DNA of 64,000 nucleotides from assembly GCA_016715645.1 (NCBI GenBank), contig JADJZR010000014.1:1-64000 (forward strand). Direction: 5' to 3'. Origin of the DNA: Elusimicrobiota bacterium (GTDB taxonomy: Bacteria > Elusimicrobiota > Elusimicrobia > FEN-1173). The notes under the pieces were generated by a model, which was given only the letters and a program-made list of their open reading frames with translations, was not told the origin of the DNA and did no database searches. The position numbers and the translations under genes are program-made. Within the stretch, counting starts at the first letter, position 1. Every line of letters starts with the position of its first letter. This document shows, one piece after another, positions 18,576 to 28,089 of the stretch.

Positions 18576-18789
18576 GGGGACGTTCTCAACTTATCAACTA
18601 ACTTATTTTCGGTCGTCAGCCGCCGGGCGGCAACAATCTGGGTCACCCGCCGGAACACATCTTTCCCAAATTTTCCTTCCACCCATTTCCCTATCCGTGT
18701 TTCCCAAACCGCCCGTAGGTGCTTTCAAGAGTCAAACCGCCCGACGTCCCCGTGGGATGGAAGTTAATTGATTAGTTGAGAACGTCCCC
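18576..18789. mobile_element. 214-bp MITE-like element
   Basis: The ends are inverted repeats of 29 bp with two mismatches; the outer 16 bases, GGGGACGTTCTCAACT, are identical. No transposase fits inside. The minus strand has a short open stretch containing VTQIVAARRLTTENKL, perhaps a coding remnant. The right end interrupts the 3' end of the older transposase gene (18764-22132), whose frame runs into the repeat and stops at 18764. No clear target duplication is visible. Confidence 0.7.
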
Positions 18790-18845
18790 TTCGCCGCAGA
18801 ATACTCTCCTTGCCTTCCCATCCTTGTCCCGCATTTTCCCATTCA

Positions 18846-21306
18846 CAGAGGTCTTAGCAAACCGCCAACCCCCTGAGGTTCTCGACGGAGAGGGTTTCTA
18901 ATAATTTCGTGTGGATTTCCAATCGCGTTGATTTTTATACGATACCCTTTTGAGGAGGGTGTCACGATGGAATTGGGAAACGCGGATGGGACAAACGGGT
19001 GGTTAATAGAAAAACGGATTCAAGTTATCGAGGCCGAGGGAACCAAGAGTGTATTGGTCAAGGGCCAGGCGTATATGAGCTGGCGTGTTGGCGATGACAC
19101 AGCCGAGCGCATGGCCATATCCCAACTCTACGGGTTGGGTGTGGGAACGCAAGAAGAAATAGCAAAAGCGTTCATGGTGCATGTGAACAGCGTGGCGAAC
19201 TATGTTTCTGTTTTTAAGTTGGAAGGAAGCGATGGATTAAGGAGTGAGCCACGGGGGCCCAAACAAAGTTGGAAACTTGTTGCGGACGTGCGCGGAAAGA
19301 TTTTGTGGATTGTGATGAAAGAAGGGGTTCGAGTATGCGGCGATTCAAGAACGGCTGGAAAGGCAGTGGAATCAGAAAGTGAGTATTGAAAGCATTCGGC
19401 AAGTTCTTTTGGACAACGGTCTTGTTGAGGAAAAGATCAAAGGAGAGCCGCAGGAACAGGGCGATTTATTTTTCGGGACGGGGCCCGGGGAATTGGGGTT
19501 GAAGTTGCACAGTGACCGCCCCAATGAAAATTCTTGTCATCGACGAGGGGAGAATCGAAACGGAAGAGAAGAGGCTCTTCCGGGTTGGGACTGTCGAAAA
19601 AACAGATCTCACTATTCGCTCGGGGAACGAAAATATTTGGATGAGTTGGAGCGAGGAGTCTGGAGTGCGTATGCGGGAGGATTGCTGTTCGCTCCTTTGA
19701 TTCGGGAACACCATTTTTTTGACGTGATCAAAAGCGTCGTCACGCTTCCCACCTCAGAGGGATACAGTCTGGAACAGTTGAGCTTGACGTTTTTTTATTT
19801 TGACGTTTTCGAGTTTCGATCGATTGAAGATTTTAAGACAGTTTACCCGGAAGAATATGGTCCACTGATCGGGCGGGAAGTGAGTCCCAGCCTCTCCACA
19901 CTGCGGCGATTTTTGCACCGGATAAGGGAACTGAAGAAAGGCGAAGATCTTGCAGACGAATTTGGGAAAGAGTATTTAAGATCGGGGCTGGTGCGTTGGG
20001 GAGTCCTCTACATCGATAGTCATTTTCTGCCCTACTATGGGATGCGCGTGATCACGAAGGGCTGGTGCGGGGTTCGAGACAAACCACTCAAGGGGAGCTA
20101 CCAGTTTCTGGCGATCGACGAGACATTCAATCCGTTTGTATTTTTGTTGAGACCTTCGTCTGAGGATTTACTTAAGAAAATTCCCGAGCTCATAGAGAAG
20201 GCGCGGAAAATAGGGCGCGAGGCGGGAGTGGATGTAAGTGATTTGACGGTGGTCTTTGACCGAGAAGGCTACAGCGCGGAATTGTTCAGGACCCTCACGG
20301 AAATGCAACCTCCCGTGAAATTCATTACCTGGGCCAAGTATATGGATCGTTGGGTAAATGAATATAAGGGATCGCAATTTGATAAGAGCGTGACGGTCCG
20401 CTATGAGATTCAAGACGAGAAGGAGATCCGGTATTTCGAGACGCAAAGGGAGATGAACAAATTCGGAAAGATACGAACCGTGGTGATCGAAAGCGATCAT
20501 CGGGAACAGCGTTCCGCTCTCTTCACGAATGACACGGGGAGTGAGGGAGGACGCGTCATTCAGCTTTGTGCCGACGGTGGGGACATGAGACGTTAAACAA
20601 GACGCAGAAGTGGGACCACAAGATGGATTATTTCCCAGGTTACGTGGAGGAGGAATTGGAAGATCAGCCACTCGTCGAAAACCCCGCGCCCAGGGAACTC
20701 AAGAAAGAGAAATCAAGTCTTATGGGCAAACTCAACGAGCTCCGGGTTCGGTTCGCAAAGAAAGCTCTGGCAGAAGAGAAAGAAGAGGCCTCGTGGAAAG
20801 AGATGAAAGAACGGAACAAAGATCTTTGCGCGGACATGGTGAGCCTTGAAGCGCAAATCACCCTACTGGAACTGGAGATTGCAAAGAAATCAAGAGAGGT
20901 CCGTTTTGACGAAGCGCATGACGGCAGGCAGCTGATGGAGTTGAATTATGAGAAAAAGCGCTTCTTGGATTGCATCAAGATATTCACGTATGATGGAAAA
21001 AAAGATGTGTTCAATTTTGTCCCCATATTGGGACGATCCCAAAGACATCTACGTGACGCTCTCTATGATCGTCAAAAGAGGAGGCGAAATCCGGTTGGAG
21101 GGAAACAGGCTTAAGGTTCGATTAAAGGGATTTCGGGATCGGGCCGTGGACTTTGCCGCGAAACGACTGTGTGAAGAGTTGAATCAGATGGCCCCTCGCA
21201 CTTTAGACAAATACCAGCTACCAATTATCTATGAGGTGGCCTAAAAGAACCCACAAGATATTTTTTAGAAAATTCAGAAAAAGCTGGCGGTTTGCTAAGA
21301 CCTCTG
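18846..21306 (+). mobile_element. Insertion sequence, 2461 bp, with 22-bp perfect inverted repeats and 5-bp target duplication
   Basis: Both ends read CAGAGGTCTTAGCAAACCGC followed by CA, inward from each side. The direct repeat ATTCA flanks it at 18841-18845 and 21307-21311. Removing the element and one ATTCA restores the reading frame of the minus-strand transposase it interrupts (GESE joined to WENAGQGWEG), which proves the boundaries. It carries one decayed transposase gene (18967-21244). Confidence 0.9.
18967..21244 (+). pseudogene. Frameshifted DDE transposase of the 2461-bp IS
   Basis: One long transposase (about 750 codons) split over three frames. The N-terminal part (from ATG 18967, GAGGAGGG site) has a helix-turn-helix (LGVGTQEEIAKAFMVHVNSVANYV). 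The central part has DDE-like residues in YIDSHFLPYYGMRVITKGW and LTVVFDREGYSAELF, then ITWAKYMDRW. The C-terminal part is a coiled coil (about 20700-20960) ending at 21244. Frameshifts fall near 19328 (an extra G in GGGG), near 20570, and near 21000 in an A-run. The family is a large, poorly classified DDE group; I cannot assign an IS family. The product is not made as one chain unless the shifts are sequencing errors. Confidence 0.8.
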
Positions 21307-22351
21307 ATTCACTTTCACCAAACAATTCTCGGACCAGACGCTTCACCATGGGGGACCGTTTCACCTTTGTCAGATACGGCTGATTGCGTTGCTCGGCTTC
21401 TTTCAAAAAAGACTCGCTGCCGTAGGCGATATCCCCACGGATAAGCGTCGGACGATGCTCCTTTGGTAATGCGTCGAACCACGACCAAAAAGTTCGCCTG
21501 CTGTGAATCGGGGCGGATTCATTGCCGGGCAGGACATCCACACGCAATGCCAATAGCGTGTTCGCCATCAATCCGCTGTGGTAACTGTGGGAGGGATGGC
21601 CACGTTTGCGTGGATTGTATCCCACCACCGCCCCCTCTTGTTTGCCGTAGAGACACTTAACCGTCGTGTCCAGATCGAGGATCCAGGGCGTCGACAATAA
21701 GTCTTTTTTCGTGTTGCCCAAGTGTCGTTCCATCCATTCGATGCCAGCCGATTTCTCTATTTTCAGAAGAGCCCGGCGCGCCGTGTCTTCCGAGACAAGC
21801 TGGGACACGCCAAAGAGCGCCGGATTGATCCCATCTTGGCGGATCGCGGTGATGTGTGCATACCGATGGTGCCCCGCCAGAATCGAGAGAAGAAGTGTCA
21901 CCAGAATGTCCCGTTTTTCGGAGGCGTTGTTGCTTTTGTATTTTAATGGACAATCCGCCACCCAGGAGTCTAAGAGACCGCTCACTTTCAGAAATTCAAT
22001 AAAAAATGGCAACTGGCCCAGGGGCGTTACTGCCGCTTGAGGGTCCCATTCCACATGAACGCGTCCCCCGAAAGTATCCAAGGCTACGCCTCCTTGCTGA
22101 CACAACATTGCCTTCCGTTTCGCTTCACCCATTGGGGGAGTCCTTTCTGTCTCCAGATTTTAATGAAAACACTAGATTAGCAATACTTTATCCCCCCAGG
22201 AAGATATTTCAACTTACGTTTTTAGGTTGAAGCCCCGGTTTTTGTAAACCTTGGTCATAAACTGTACCGATTTCCTCGGTCGTGACTGTACAAGTGGGGG
22301 TCCCCGGGCGCAATTGGGGCGCACACCTCCCTTGGCCTAACTGGGGCAAAC

Positions 22352-24100
22352 TAGCCCAACTTCCGCAGATGTTTGGGATTCCAAAGGATTTTTGGCCTAA
22401 AAATTGGGAATAGGCCGCATGGATTGCTCCGTTGGTTCTGTGTGTCGCAAAAAGGGAATGTAGTGCCGACCTACCCCCTTGCGCTATCGTCAGAGAAAAT
22501 GGTTTTCTATTGGCATGTACTTACGACACAGCATTCGACGGAAAGATGGGAAGACACACACGTCTTGGCGGACAACAAGAGACACCGGGGCTCTTTGACG
22601 CGCCGCTGGATAAAGAGGTGGCGGAGATCCGATTGAACGGCGTGCGGATGGAGCGGGTGCGACGGTTTGGGGATGTGTGGCTGGGGCAGAAACTGTGGCG
22701 GATGGCAAAGCTCGATGAGTTTTTTGCGAGGGCGATTCCAGCAGGAAAAGAGGATATTCGCTGGGGAGAAATGGCGGAGCTGATGACAATCGCGCGACTG
22801 TGCGAACCGTCGAGCGACTTGCATGTGGCGGAAGACTGGCTGAGGAAAACAGCGCTGGCGGACATGTTGGGGGTGGTGGAAACGTCGATCAACGACGACC
22901 GGTTGTATCGAGCGTTGGACGCATTGATTCCGACGAAAACGGCGCTGGAGGATCACCTGAAAAGTTTGTGGGCGGGACTCTTCGGGGCAGAATGTGACTT
23001 GATGCTCTACGACATCACCTCGACGTATTTCGAGGGACAGATGGAATCGAACCCGGAGGCGCGACGCGGCCACAGTCGGGACCATCGAAGCGATTGCAAA
23101 CAGGTGTGTATTGGGTTAGTGGTGACGCGGGAAGGGTTGCCGCTGGGCTACGAAGTGTTCCCGGGGAACACAGCTGATTCAACGACGGTGCGGGAGATTG
23201 TCGAGACATTGGAAAAGCGATACGGCAAGATGGGGCGGGTGTGGGTGATGGATCGCGGGCTGGAAAAAACTTCCGAACGGGGTGGAGGTTCGTTGGGCCG
23301 CGCCAGGGGAAAACGGCGAACGATATTTGATTTGTCGGAGCGAAGATCGACGGCAAAAAGAGTCGGCGATTCACGCCCTTTTTGAGAAGCGGATCGAGGC
23401 CGCGCTGGAACGGTTGAATCGTCGTTTGGAACGGGCGAAGAAACCCGTTGATCGCTCCGCGGTGGAACGCCAGGTGGGGCGTTTGCTGGAACGCAACCAG
23501 CGATCGGGACGGCTGTTTCGCATTGTGTTTGAAGAGAGGCCGGATCATCCATCGGGAATTCGGATAACGTGGACGAAGGATGAGGCGGAGCGTGAGCGAC
23601 GCGCATTGAGCGACGGATGCTATGTTCTTCAGACGGATGGCGGTGACTGGACGGAAGAAGCGGCGTGGACGACCTACATCCAGCTGACGCAAGCGGAGGC
23701 GGCGTTCCGAATTCAGAAATCGGATTTGAGCATTCGTCCGGTGTGGCATCATAAAGCGGAGCGGGTGAGGGCGCACCTATTCGTCTGTTTTCTGGGATAC
23801 GTTTTGTGGAAGGTGTTGGAGCAGTGGCAGTCGAGAGCTGGTCTTGGAAATTCCCCGCGAACGATGTTGGAAGAGCTGGCCCAGATTCAAAGTGGGGACG
23901 TGGTGTTGCCCACCCTGACCGGGGAGATCTTGCGCTTGCGTTGCATTGCCCGGCCGGAAAAAGCCCAGCGGATGATTCTGCAACGGCTGGGGATCGATCT
24001 GCCCCGGCGGATGAAGGTTTTTGAGAATGTAGTGCCGACTTTTTAGGTCCGGTTGTTGATAATCAACAGTTTGTCTACATCATCTGCGGAAGTTGGGCTA
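22352..24100 (+). mobile_element. IS1634-like insertion sequence, 1749 bp
   Basis: TAGCCCAACTTCCGCAGATG at 22352-22371 and its exact reverse complement at 24081-24100 form 20-bp perfect terminal inverted repeats. The transposase inside is degenerate. The 15-mer GAATGTAGTGCCGAC occurs near both ends, at about 22458 and 24027, in the same orientation, and may be a subterminal transposase site. No target duplication could be matched. Confidence 0.85.
22546..24046 (+). pseudogene. IS1634-family transposase, internal deletion and frameshift
   Basis: The first part (to about 23270) has LMLYDITSTYFEG, with the catalytic Asp, then HSRDHRSDCKQVCIGLVVTREGLPLGYEVFPGN and VWVMDRGL, typical of IS1634/IS4-superfamily transposases. 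The second part, in another frame (from about 23282), has GVEVRWAAPGENGERYLICRS, YVLQTDGGDWTEEAAWTTYIQLTQAEAAFRIQKSDL (with the catalytic Glu) and HLFVCFLGYVLWKVLE. About 40-50 residues normally between MDRGL and GVEV are missing, so there is a deletion as well as a frame change. The start of the original gene is unclear. It is not functional. Confidence 0.85.
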
Positions 24101-24631
24101 ATGGAAAATGGGGTTTATTGTTTCGATAAATCCTCCTGCAGGAAGCAACCTGCTTCGAAAGGAGCGTTATCCAGAAGCTGGATCGGTGGCACGATGCTTT
24201 TGAGGGGCTTGGCACAGAACGCCCAAGAAGACCGGCTTCACCCCCCTTCGCTTTTCAAGATGACGTTTCCGAAGACGGTGAAACTTACCAAGACCCTGTA
24301 CATTTCTTGACCGAGAAATTTTGTATATTTTCGGGCCGGGGTTTACAAATCCTGATTCTCCCGTAAAAAACCACCTCGCGACAAAAAGAACGCATATAAC
24401 GAATCAGAATGTTGATTATATTGCGTATTTTGTTAATGACACCCCTTTTTACGAGAGAATCAAATCCTGGAAGTTGAGAACCTTGGAACGGTAGCTTTTA
24501 TCCTGTTGAAAGCCTTATGCGGGAAGGCTCCTAGTGAAATCAATCGGCGCTGTGGATGATCCGGGGTGCATTGAAGCAAGTCCAGAACGTCAAACAAATC
24601 ACGCAACCGAAATGAACTTAGGCTGAAGATC
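24101..24631. other. Intergenic stretch with nothing identifiable
   Basis: Lower-G+C DNA between the IS1634-like element and the secreted-protein gene. It contains a short hairpin, GCAGG-aagcaa-CCTGC near 24138-24153, and no open frame with recognisable similarity on either strand. It may be remains of older transposons. Confidence 0.5.
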
Positions 24632-25381
24632 CTACCAAAACGTCGTACAATAAATCCCGTTATAGTAACAGTTGTTGTCCTCGGGATTTTCGTTTTTGCA
24701 GGGACCGGTGCCAATGAACCAGTCTTCATCCTCGTCCACGCGGCGCGATGCCTGTGCCGTAATATCGCAGACAAAACGCGGAACCCATTTCTTTCCAAAG
24801 GCCCCATTCTTTTCGTCCAACAGGGTGACCCGGACCGGGTAGGTGTAAACTGTCCGTTGATAATCTTCCCGCCATTCAAAGGTGGGTTTGCCCTGAAAAA
24901 CGACATCCTGAGTGCGCAAACCTCTCCAGGAGGACTGTATGTATTTTCCAAGGCCCTCCCTGATCGCCTGCTCGCTGGGAGGGATCGGCGCTGACGGGAC
25001 ATTGGGGGGAGGCGCAACTTCTTGGATCGTTAACCATTGGGCGCCCGCCAGCGTCCAGACGTTATCGACCTTCTCGTAGATAATAACGATCGGTTGCATA
25101 AATGTCTGACCCAGCGGGCCCTTGTAGAAGGCCTTCACTCCCCGCGCATAACGCGGAACAACAGTTTCACCAACAGTCTCATTGTAAAGTTGACCGAGGT
25201 CCACCGGTTCGATTTTGTCCACTGAAGTTTTCGCGTCTTTGCTTACCGCCGCACGTGCGTCTGCGGCCACACGATCCCAGGGCACGGGGGTTCGGCCTTG
25301 CTCGCCATGAACGTCCCGTTCCATAAGGGGGGTCAAAAGTAAAATTCCCAAGACCGTTAACAAAAGACCACGAAATATCAT
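24632..25381 (-). CDS. Secreted protein of unknown function
   Basis: A 249-residue protein I do not recognise. It starts at the ATG at 25381, with AGGAG ahead; the longer reading to 25621 runs through tatA and is not coding. Residues 1-26 look like a Sec signal peptide (hydrophobic FRGLLLTVLGILLLTP). The mature part has a first domain (about 30-130, IVIIYEKVDNVWTLAGAQWLT) and a second (about 150-249, FEWREDYQRTVYTYPVRVTLLDEK). Four Cys occur in the last 45 residues (VCDI, PCKN, CYYN, YCTT), which could form disulfides. It lies 120 bp after tatA copy 2. There is no RR motif, so it is probably not a Tat substrate. Confidence 0.75.
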   Translation of the reverse strand: MIFRGLLLTVLGILLLTPLMERDVHGEQGRTPVPWDRVAADARAAVSKDAKTSVDKIEPVDLGQLYNETVGETVVPRYARGVKAFYKGPLGQTFMQPIVIIYEKVDNVWTLAGAQWLTIQEVAPPPNVPSAPIPPSEQAIREGLGKYIQSSWRGLRTQDVVFQGKPTFEWREDYQRTVYTYPVRVTLLDEKNGAFGKKWVPRFVCDITAQASRRVDEDEDWFIGTGPCKNENPEDNNCYYNGIYCTTFW

Positions 25382-25502
25382 TGTCAATTCTCCTTTACCC
25401 AGCGCGATACTCACCCACCGAACCTTATTTCGATTGCGACTCAGGCGAAAGAGTCGCTGAGGAAAGGGGAGGGTAGTGCAGGGAGCTTTTGAAAAAGCGC
25501 CG

Positions 25503-25679
25503 CTACTCTTTTTTATCCGACGACGGTCCGTTTTCCCCGTCCCCGTCTTTGAGCCCTTTTTTAAATCCCGTAATGGCCTTGCCCAAACTTTTCCCCAACT
25601 CCGGCAACTTGTTGGGCCCAAAAAACAACACCCCGATCAACAACACCAGAAACAGCTCCTGCCAGCCCATTCCGAACAT
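25503..25679 (-). CDS. tatA: Sec-independent translocase protein TatA/E, copy 2
   Basis: A 58-residue protein whose first 47 residues are identical to the copy at 18016-18192; the remainder differs (GENGPSSDKKE against EPSGSSPDKKE). The DNA of the first 40 codons differs at only a few positions, so the duplication is recent or conversion is active. The ATG at 25679 follows the polyprenyl synthase stop by 2 bp and has AGGAAGG ahead, which places this copy in the nuo/quinone operon. It is probably the original, because it is in an intact operon. Confidence 0.92.
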   Translation of the reverse strand: MFGMGWQELFLVLLIGVLFFGPNKLPELGKSLGKAITGFKKGLKDGDGENGPSSDKKE

Positions 25680-25681
25680 GG

Positions 25682-26680
25682 TTACACCTTCCTGTCCGAC
25701 AACCGTCGGGATACTTCCGCCAGCAAAGTCCGGGCGGGGACATCGGGAAGCGTCGCCAACAATCCTTCGGCTTCCCTCAACAGGGATCGTGCCATTTCCT
25801 TAGATTTTTCGAGAACCCCCGAACGGCGCAGATCCGCGATAAACGCGTCCACCCGTCCGTTGGGACTGCGAAGAAAATCTTGGAAAGCGGCTCGCTCTTT
25901 GTCGGTCGACAAACCGGCCGCGTAATCGATGAGGGGCAACGTCATCTTGCCGTGAATCAAGTCGGTGTGAAGGGTTTTTCCGACGACAGCTTCGTCCCCT
26001 TCGATATCAAGGATGTCATCAACGATTTGAAACGCCACACCCAACCGGTCTCCGAACGTGTCCAAGGCCCGAATCCGGTCCGGCGCAATTCCCCCCAACA
26101 GCCCCCCCGCCCGGCACGCGGCCGCCATCAACGAGGCGGTCTTCTTTTGCAAGAAAGAAAGGTAATCCTGAACAGACAGATCAAACCGGTAGCGGCTTTC
26201 GTACTGGCCGATTTCGCCTTCACACATGGTCATGGTGCATTCGGCAAAGAGGGACATGACATCCGGACGGCCCAGGGCGCTCAATCGCCGAAACGCTTCG
26301 GCATACACATAGTCGCCCAACAACACGGCGGCGCCCTCGCCGAATTTCACACCCACGGTGGGGCGCTGGCGACGAATAACCGCTTCGTCCACCAAATCGT
26401 CATGGGCCAAAGTGGCGATGTGGATCATTTCCACCGCGAGCGCGGTTTGGGCCACCGCGGACGATTCCGCTTTCCCGAACTGGGAGCCCAAAAAAACCAA
26501 GGCCGGGCGCACCCGCTTGCCCGAACCCGTCAAAACGTAATCCGCCAACCGTCCCAAAAAACCCGTTTTTTCGCCCGCCGCCAGGGCCAAGGCGGATTCC
26601 GTTTCAGCCAAAAAATCGGTGAGCGGTTTGGATTCCCCTGACCGAAGAACCGGCTCCAGCAACCGAAGCGCTAAGGCCAT
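25682..26680 (-). CDS. Polyprenyl diphosphate synthase (all-trans, long chain)
   Basis: A 332-residue trans-prenyltransferase that builds the isoprenoid side chain of the respiratory quinone. Both aspartate-rich motifs are present: HDDLVDE (near 95) in the FARM region with RRQRPT, and VDDILDIEGDE (near 225) in the SARM. GSGKRVRPAL near 48 is the family start motif. Chain length cannot be read with confidence; the family includes hepta-, octa- and solanesyl synthases. The ATG at 26680 overlaps the nuoN end by 10 bp; the reading to 27415 is a shadow. It pairs functionally with the methyltransferase at 37059-37715. Confidence 0.94.
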   Translation of the reverse strand: MALALRLLEPVLRSGESKPLTDFLAETESALALAAGEKTGFLGRLADYVLTGSGKRVRPALVFLGSQFGKAESSAVAQTALAVEMIHIATLAHDDLVDEAVIRRQRPTVGVKFGEGAAVLLGDYVYAEAFRRLSALGRPDVMSLFAECTMTMCEGEIGQYESRYRFDLSVQDYLSFLQKKTASLMAAACRAGGLLGGIAPDRIRALDTFGDRLGVAFQIVDDILDIEGDEAVVGKTLHTDLIHGKMTLPLIDYAAGLSTDKERAAFQDFLRSPNGRVDAFIADLRRSGVLEKSKEMARSLLREAEGLLATLPDVPARTLLAEVSRRLSDRKV

Positions 26681-28089
26681 ACCGACCGGACCACCGTCAC
26701 CAACAGGTTGGGAAACACCCCGACGATTAAAGTGAACGCTCCGGCGGCCGCGACCACGGCCAAGACAGGAGCCGGCAGATGGGGCTTGCTTTGCTGACGG
26801 GGGGTCCCAAAAAACATATGGCGCACGATGGAAAAGTAATACACCAGCGACACCACGCTGTTTAAAGCCCCCACCACGGCCAACCAGACCAACCCCGGAA
26901 CCTGCAAGGCCGCGGAGAAAAGGGAAAATTTGCCGATAAACCCCGCCAAGGGCGGCAATCCGGTCAGCGACAGGAGAAACACCGCCGTCACTAAAGCCAA
27001 AGGAAGAGACCGAGCCGCCGTCCCTGAAAAGGACTCCATGGTTTCTGAGCGGGCGTCTTCCGTCACAGCGATCACGCAGGCGAAAGCGCCCAGGTTCATG
27101 ACCACATAGACCGCTAAGTAAATCAAAACCGATTGTCCTCCCGCCGCCCCGCCGGCCACGAGACCCATCATGACATAGCCCATTTGGGCGATGGACGAGT
27201 AAGCCAATAACCGTTTTAGATTGGTTTGGCGCAGCGCGCCCAAATTTCCGACTGTCATGGTAAGGGCCGACAGTAAGGCCACAACAGTCAAAATAATCGA
27301 ACCTTCCGCCCCTTGAAAAAAGCGAATCAACATGCCGAACGCGGCCATCTTGGGCGCCACCGACAAGAACGCCGTGATGGGCGTGGGAGCGCCTTCGTAA
27401 ACGTCCGGAGCCCACAGATGAAACGGGGCCATGGCCAGTTTAAATCCAAACCCCGCCAGGACAAACACGAGTGCCCCCGCCAAGGGCAAAGCCGGCAACG
27501 AAGCTCCGGTGGATCCGACAAAAGAGCTCAATTGTGTGGAGCCCGTAACCCCATAAAGGAGGGACATGCCGAACACCATGAACCCGGTGGAAAAACCGCC
27601 CACCAAGAAATATTTAATAGCCGCCTCGCTGGCCCGTTTGTCTTCACGGCAATATCCCGTGAGGACAAACGAGGTGAGGCTGACCAATTCGATGGAAATT
27701 AAAATGGTCAAAAAGTCAGACGCGGACACGAGCAAAAACAGTCCCACGGTGGACAACAACATCATCCCCAAAAACGTTCCCCAGGAAAAGGGTTTCCCCC
27801 CCTCGCCCGATCGAAACGCGCTGAACCCCGAACAAAAACCCATCACCGACAGAACCGACACGGACAAAACGCCTTTGAGAAAACGCGCCAAGGGATCCAA
27901 CGTGAGCACGCCGAAAGCGGAGGAGTTGGGCGAGACCAGGGCCAAAATCCCGGCCACGACCAAGGAAAAGACGGCGATCGAAAAAGCCCATTTCTTTTGG
28001 TCCCCGCGACCGTTGTCGCCCAGAAAGAGCGCCAACGCCCCCGCGGTCAAAGCCAGTTCAGGCAACAGGAGGAAAACAGACGACATCAT
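26671..28089 (-). CDS. nuoN: NADH-quinone oxidoreductase subunit N
   Basis: A 472-residue antiporter-like membrane subunit of complex I with about 14 helices. The family features are ELVSLTSFVLTGYCREDKRASEAAIKYFLVGGFSTG (helix 5 Glu and TM7 Lys region, about 125-165), KLAMAPFHLWAPDVYEGAPTPITAFLSVAPKMAAF (about 225-260) and LKRLLAYSSIAQMGYVMMG (about 295-315). It is one of three proton-channel subunits. It starts at an ATG overlapping the nuoM stop. Confidence 0.97.
   Translation of the reverse strand: MMSSVFLLLPELALTAGALALFLGDNGRGDQKKWAFSIAVFSLVVAGILALVSPNSSAFGVLTLDPLARFLKGVLSVSVLSVMGFCSGFSAFRSGEGGKPFSWGTFLGMMLLSTVGLFLLVSASDFLTILISIELVSLTSFVLTGYCREDKRASEAAIKYFLVGGFSTGFMVFGMSLLYGVTGSTQLSSFVGSTGASLPALPLAGALVFVLAGFGFKLAMAPFHLWAPDVYEGAPTPITAFLSVAPKMAAFGMLIRFFQGAEGSIILTVVALLSALTMTVGNLGALRQTNLKRLLAYSSIAQMGYVMMGLVAGGAAGGQSVLIYLAVYVVMNLGAFACVIAVTEDARSETMESFSGTAARSLPLALVTAVFLLSLTGLPPLAGFIGKFSLFSAALQVPGLVWLAVVGALNSVVSLVYYFSIVRHMFFGTPRQQSKPHLPAPVLAVVAAAGAFTLIVGVFPNLLVTVVRSVWP

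Larger units (their letters stand above)
18764..22132 (-). pseudogene. DDE transposase (IS1380/IS4-like), interrupted by the 2461-bp IS
   Basis: The first 274 or so codons run from ATG 22132 to 21312: GEAKRKAMLCQQGGVALDTF, the DDE-type block WILDLDTTVKCLYGKQEG (near 145-160), NPRKRGHPSHSYH, and RGDIAYGSESFL. The frame then resumes at 18845 beyond the inserted IS with WENAGQGWEGKESILRR and is cut by the end of the 214-bp MITE. The motifs resemble the DDE_Tnp_1 group (IS1380/IS4). Upstream, 22133-22351 contains a Shine-Dalgarno-like tract but I could not identify the element's own end. It is the oldest layer of the island. Confidence 0.85.

Noticed and set aside
22458..24041. The 15-mer GAATGTAGTGCCGAC at both ends of the IS1634-like element as a target duplication
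   Set aside because: It lies inside the 20-bp inverted termini, so it cannot be a target duplication; subterminal binding sites are likelier.
22231..24360. GTTTACAAA-containing similar sequences at about 22240 and 24340 as ends of a larger composite element
   Set aside because: Only about 10 bases match and orientation is not consistent with clean termini.
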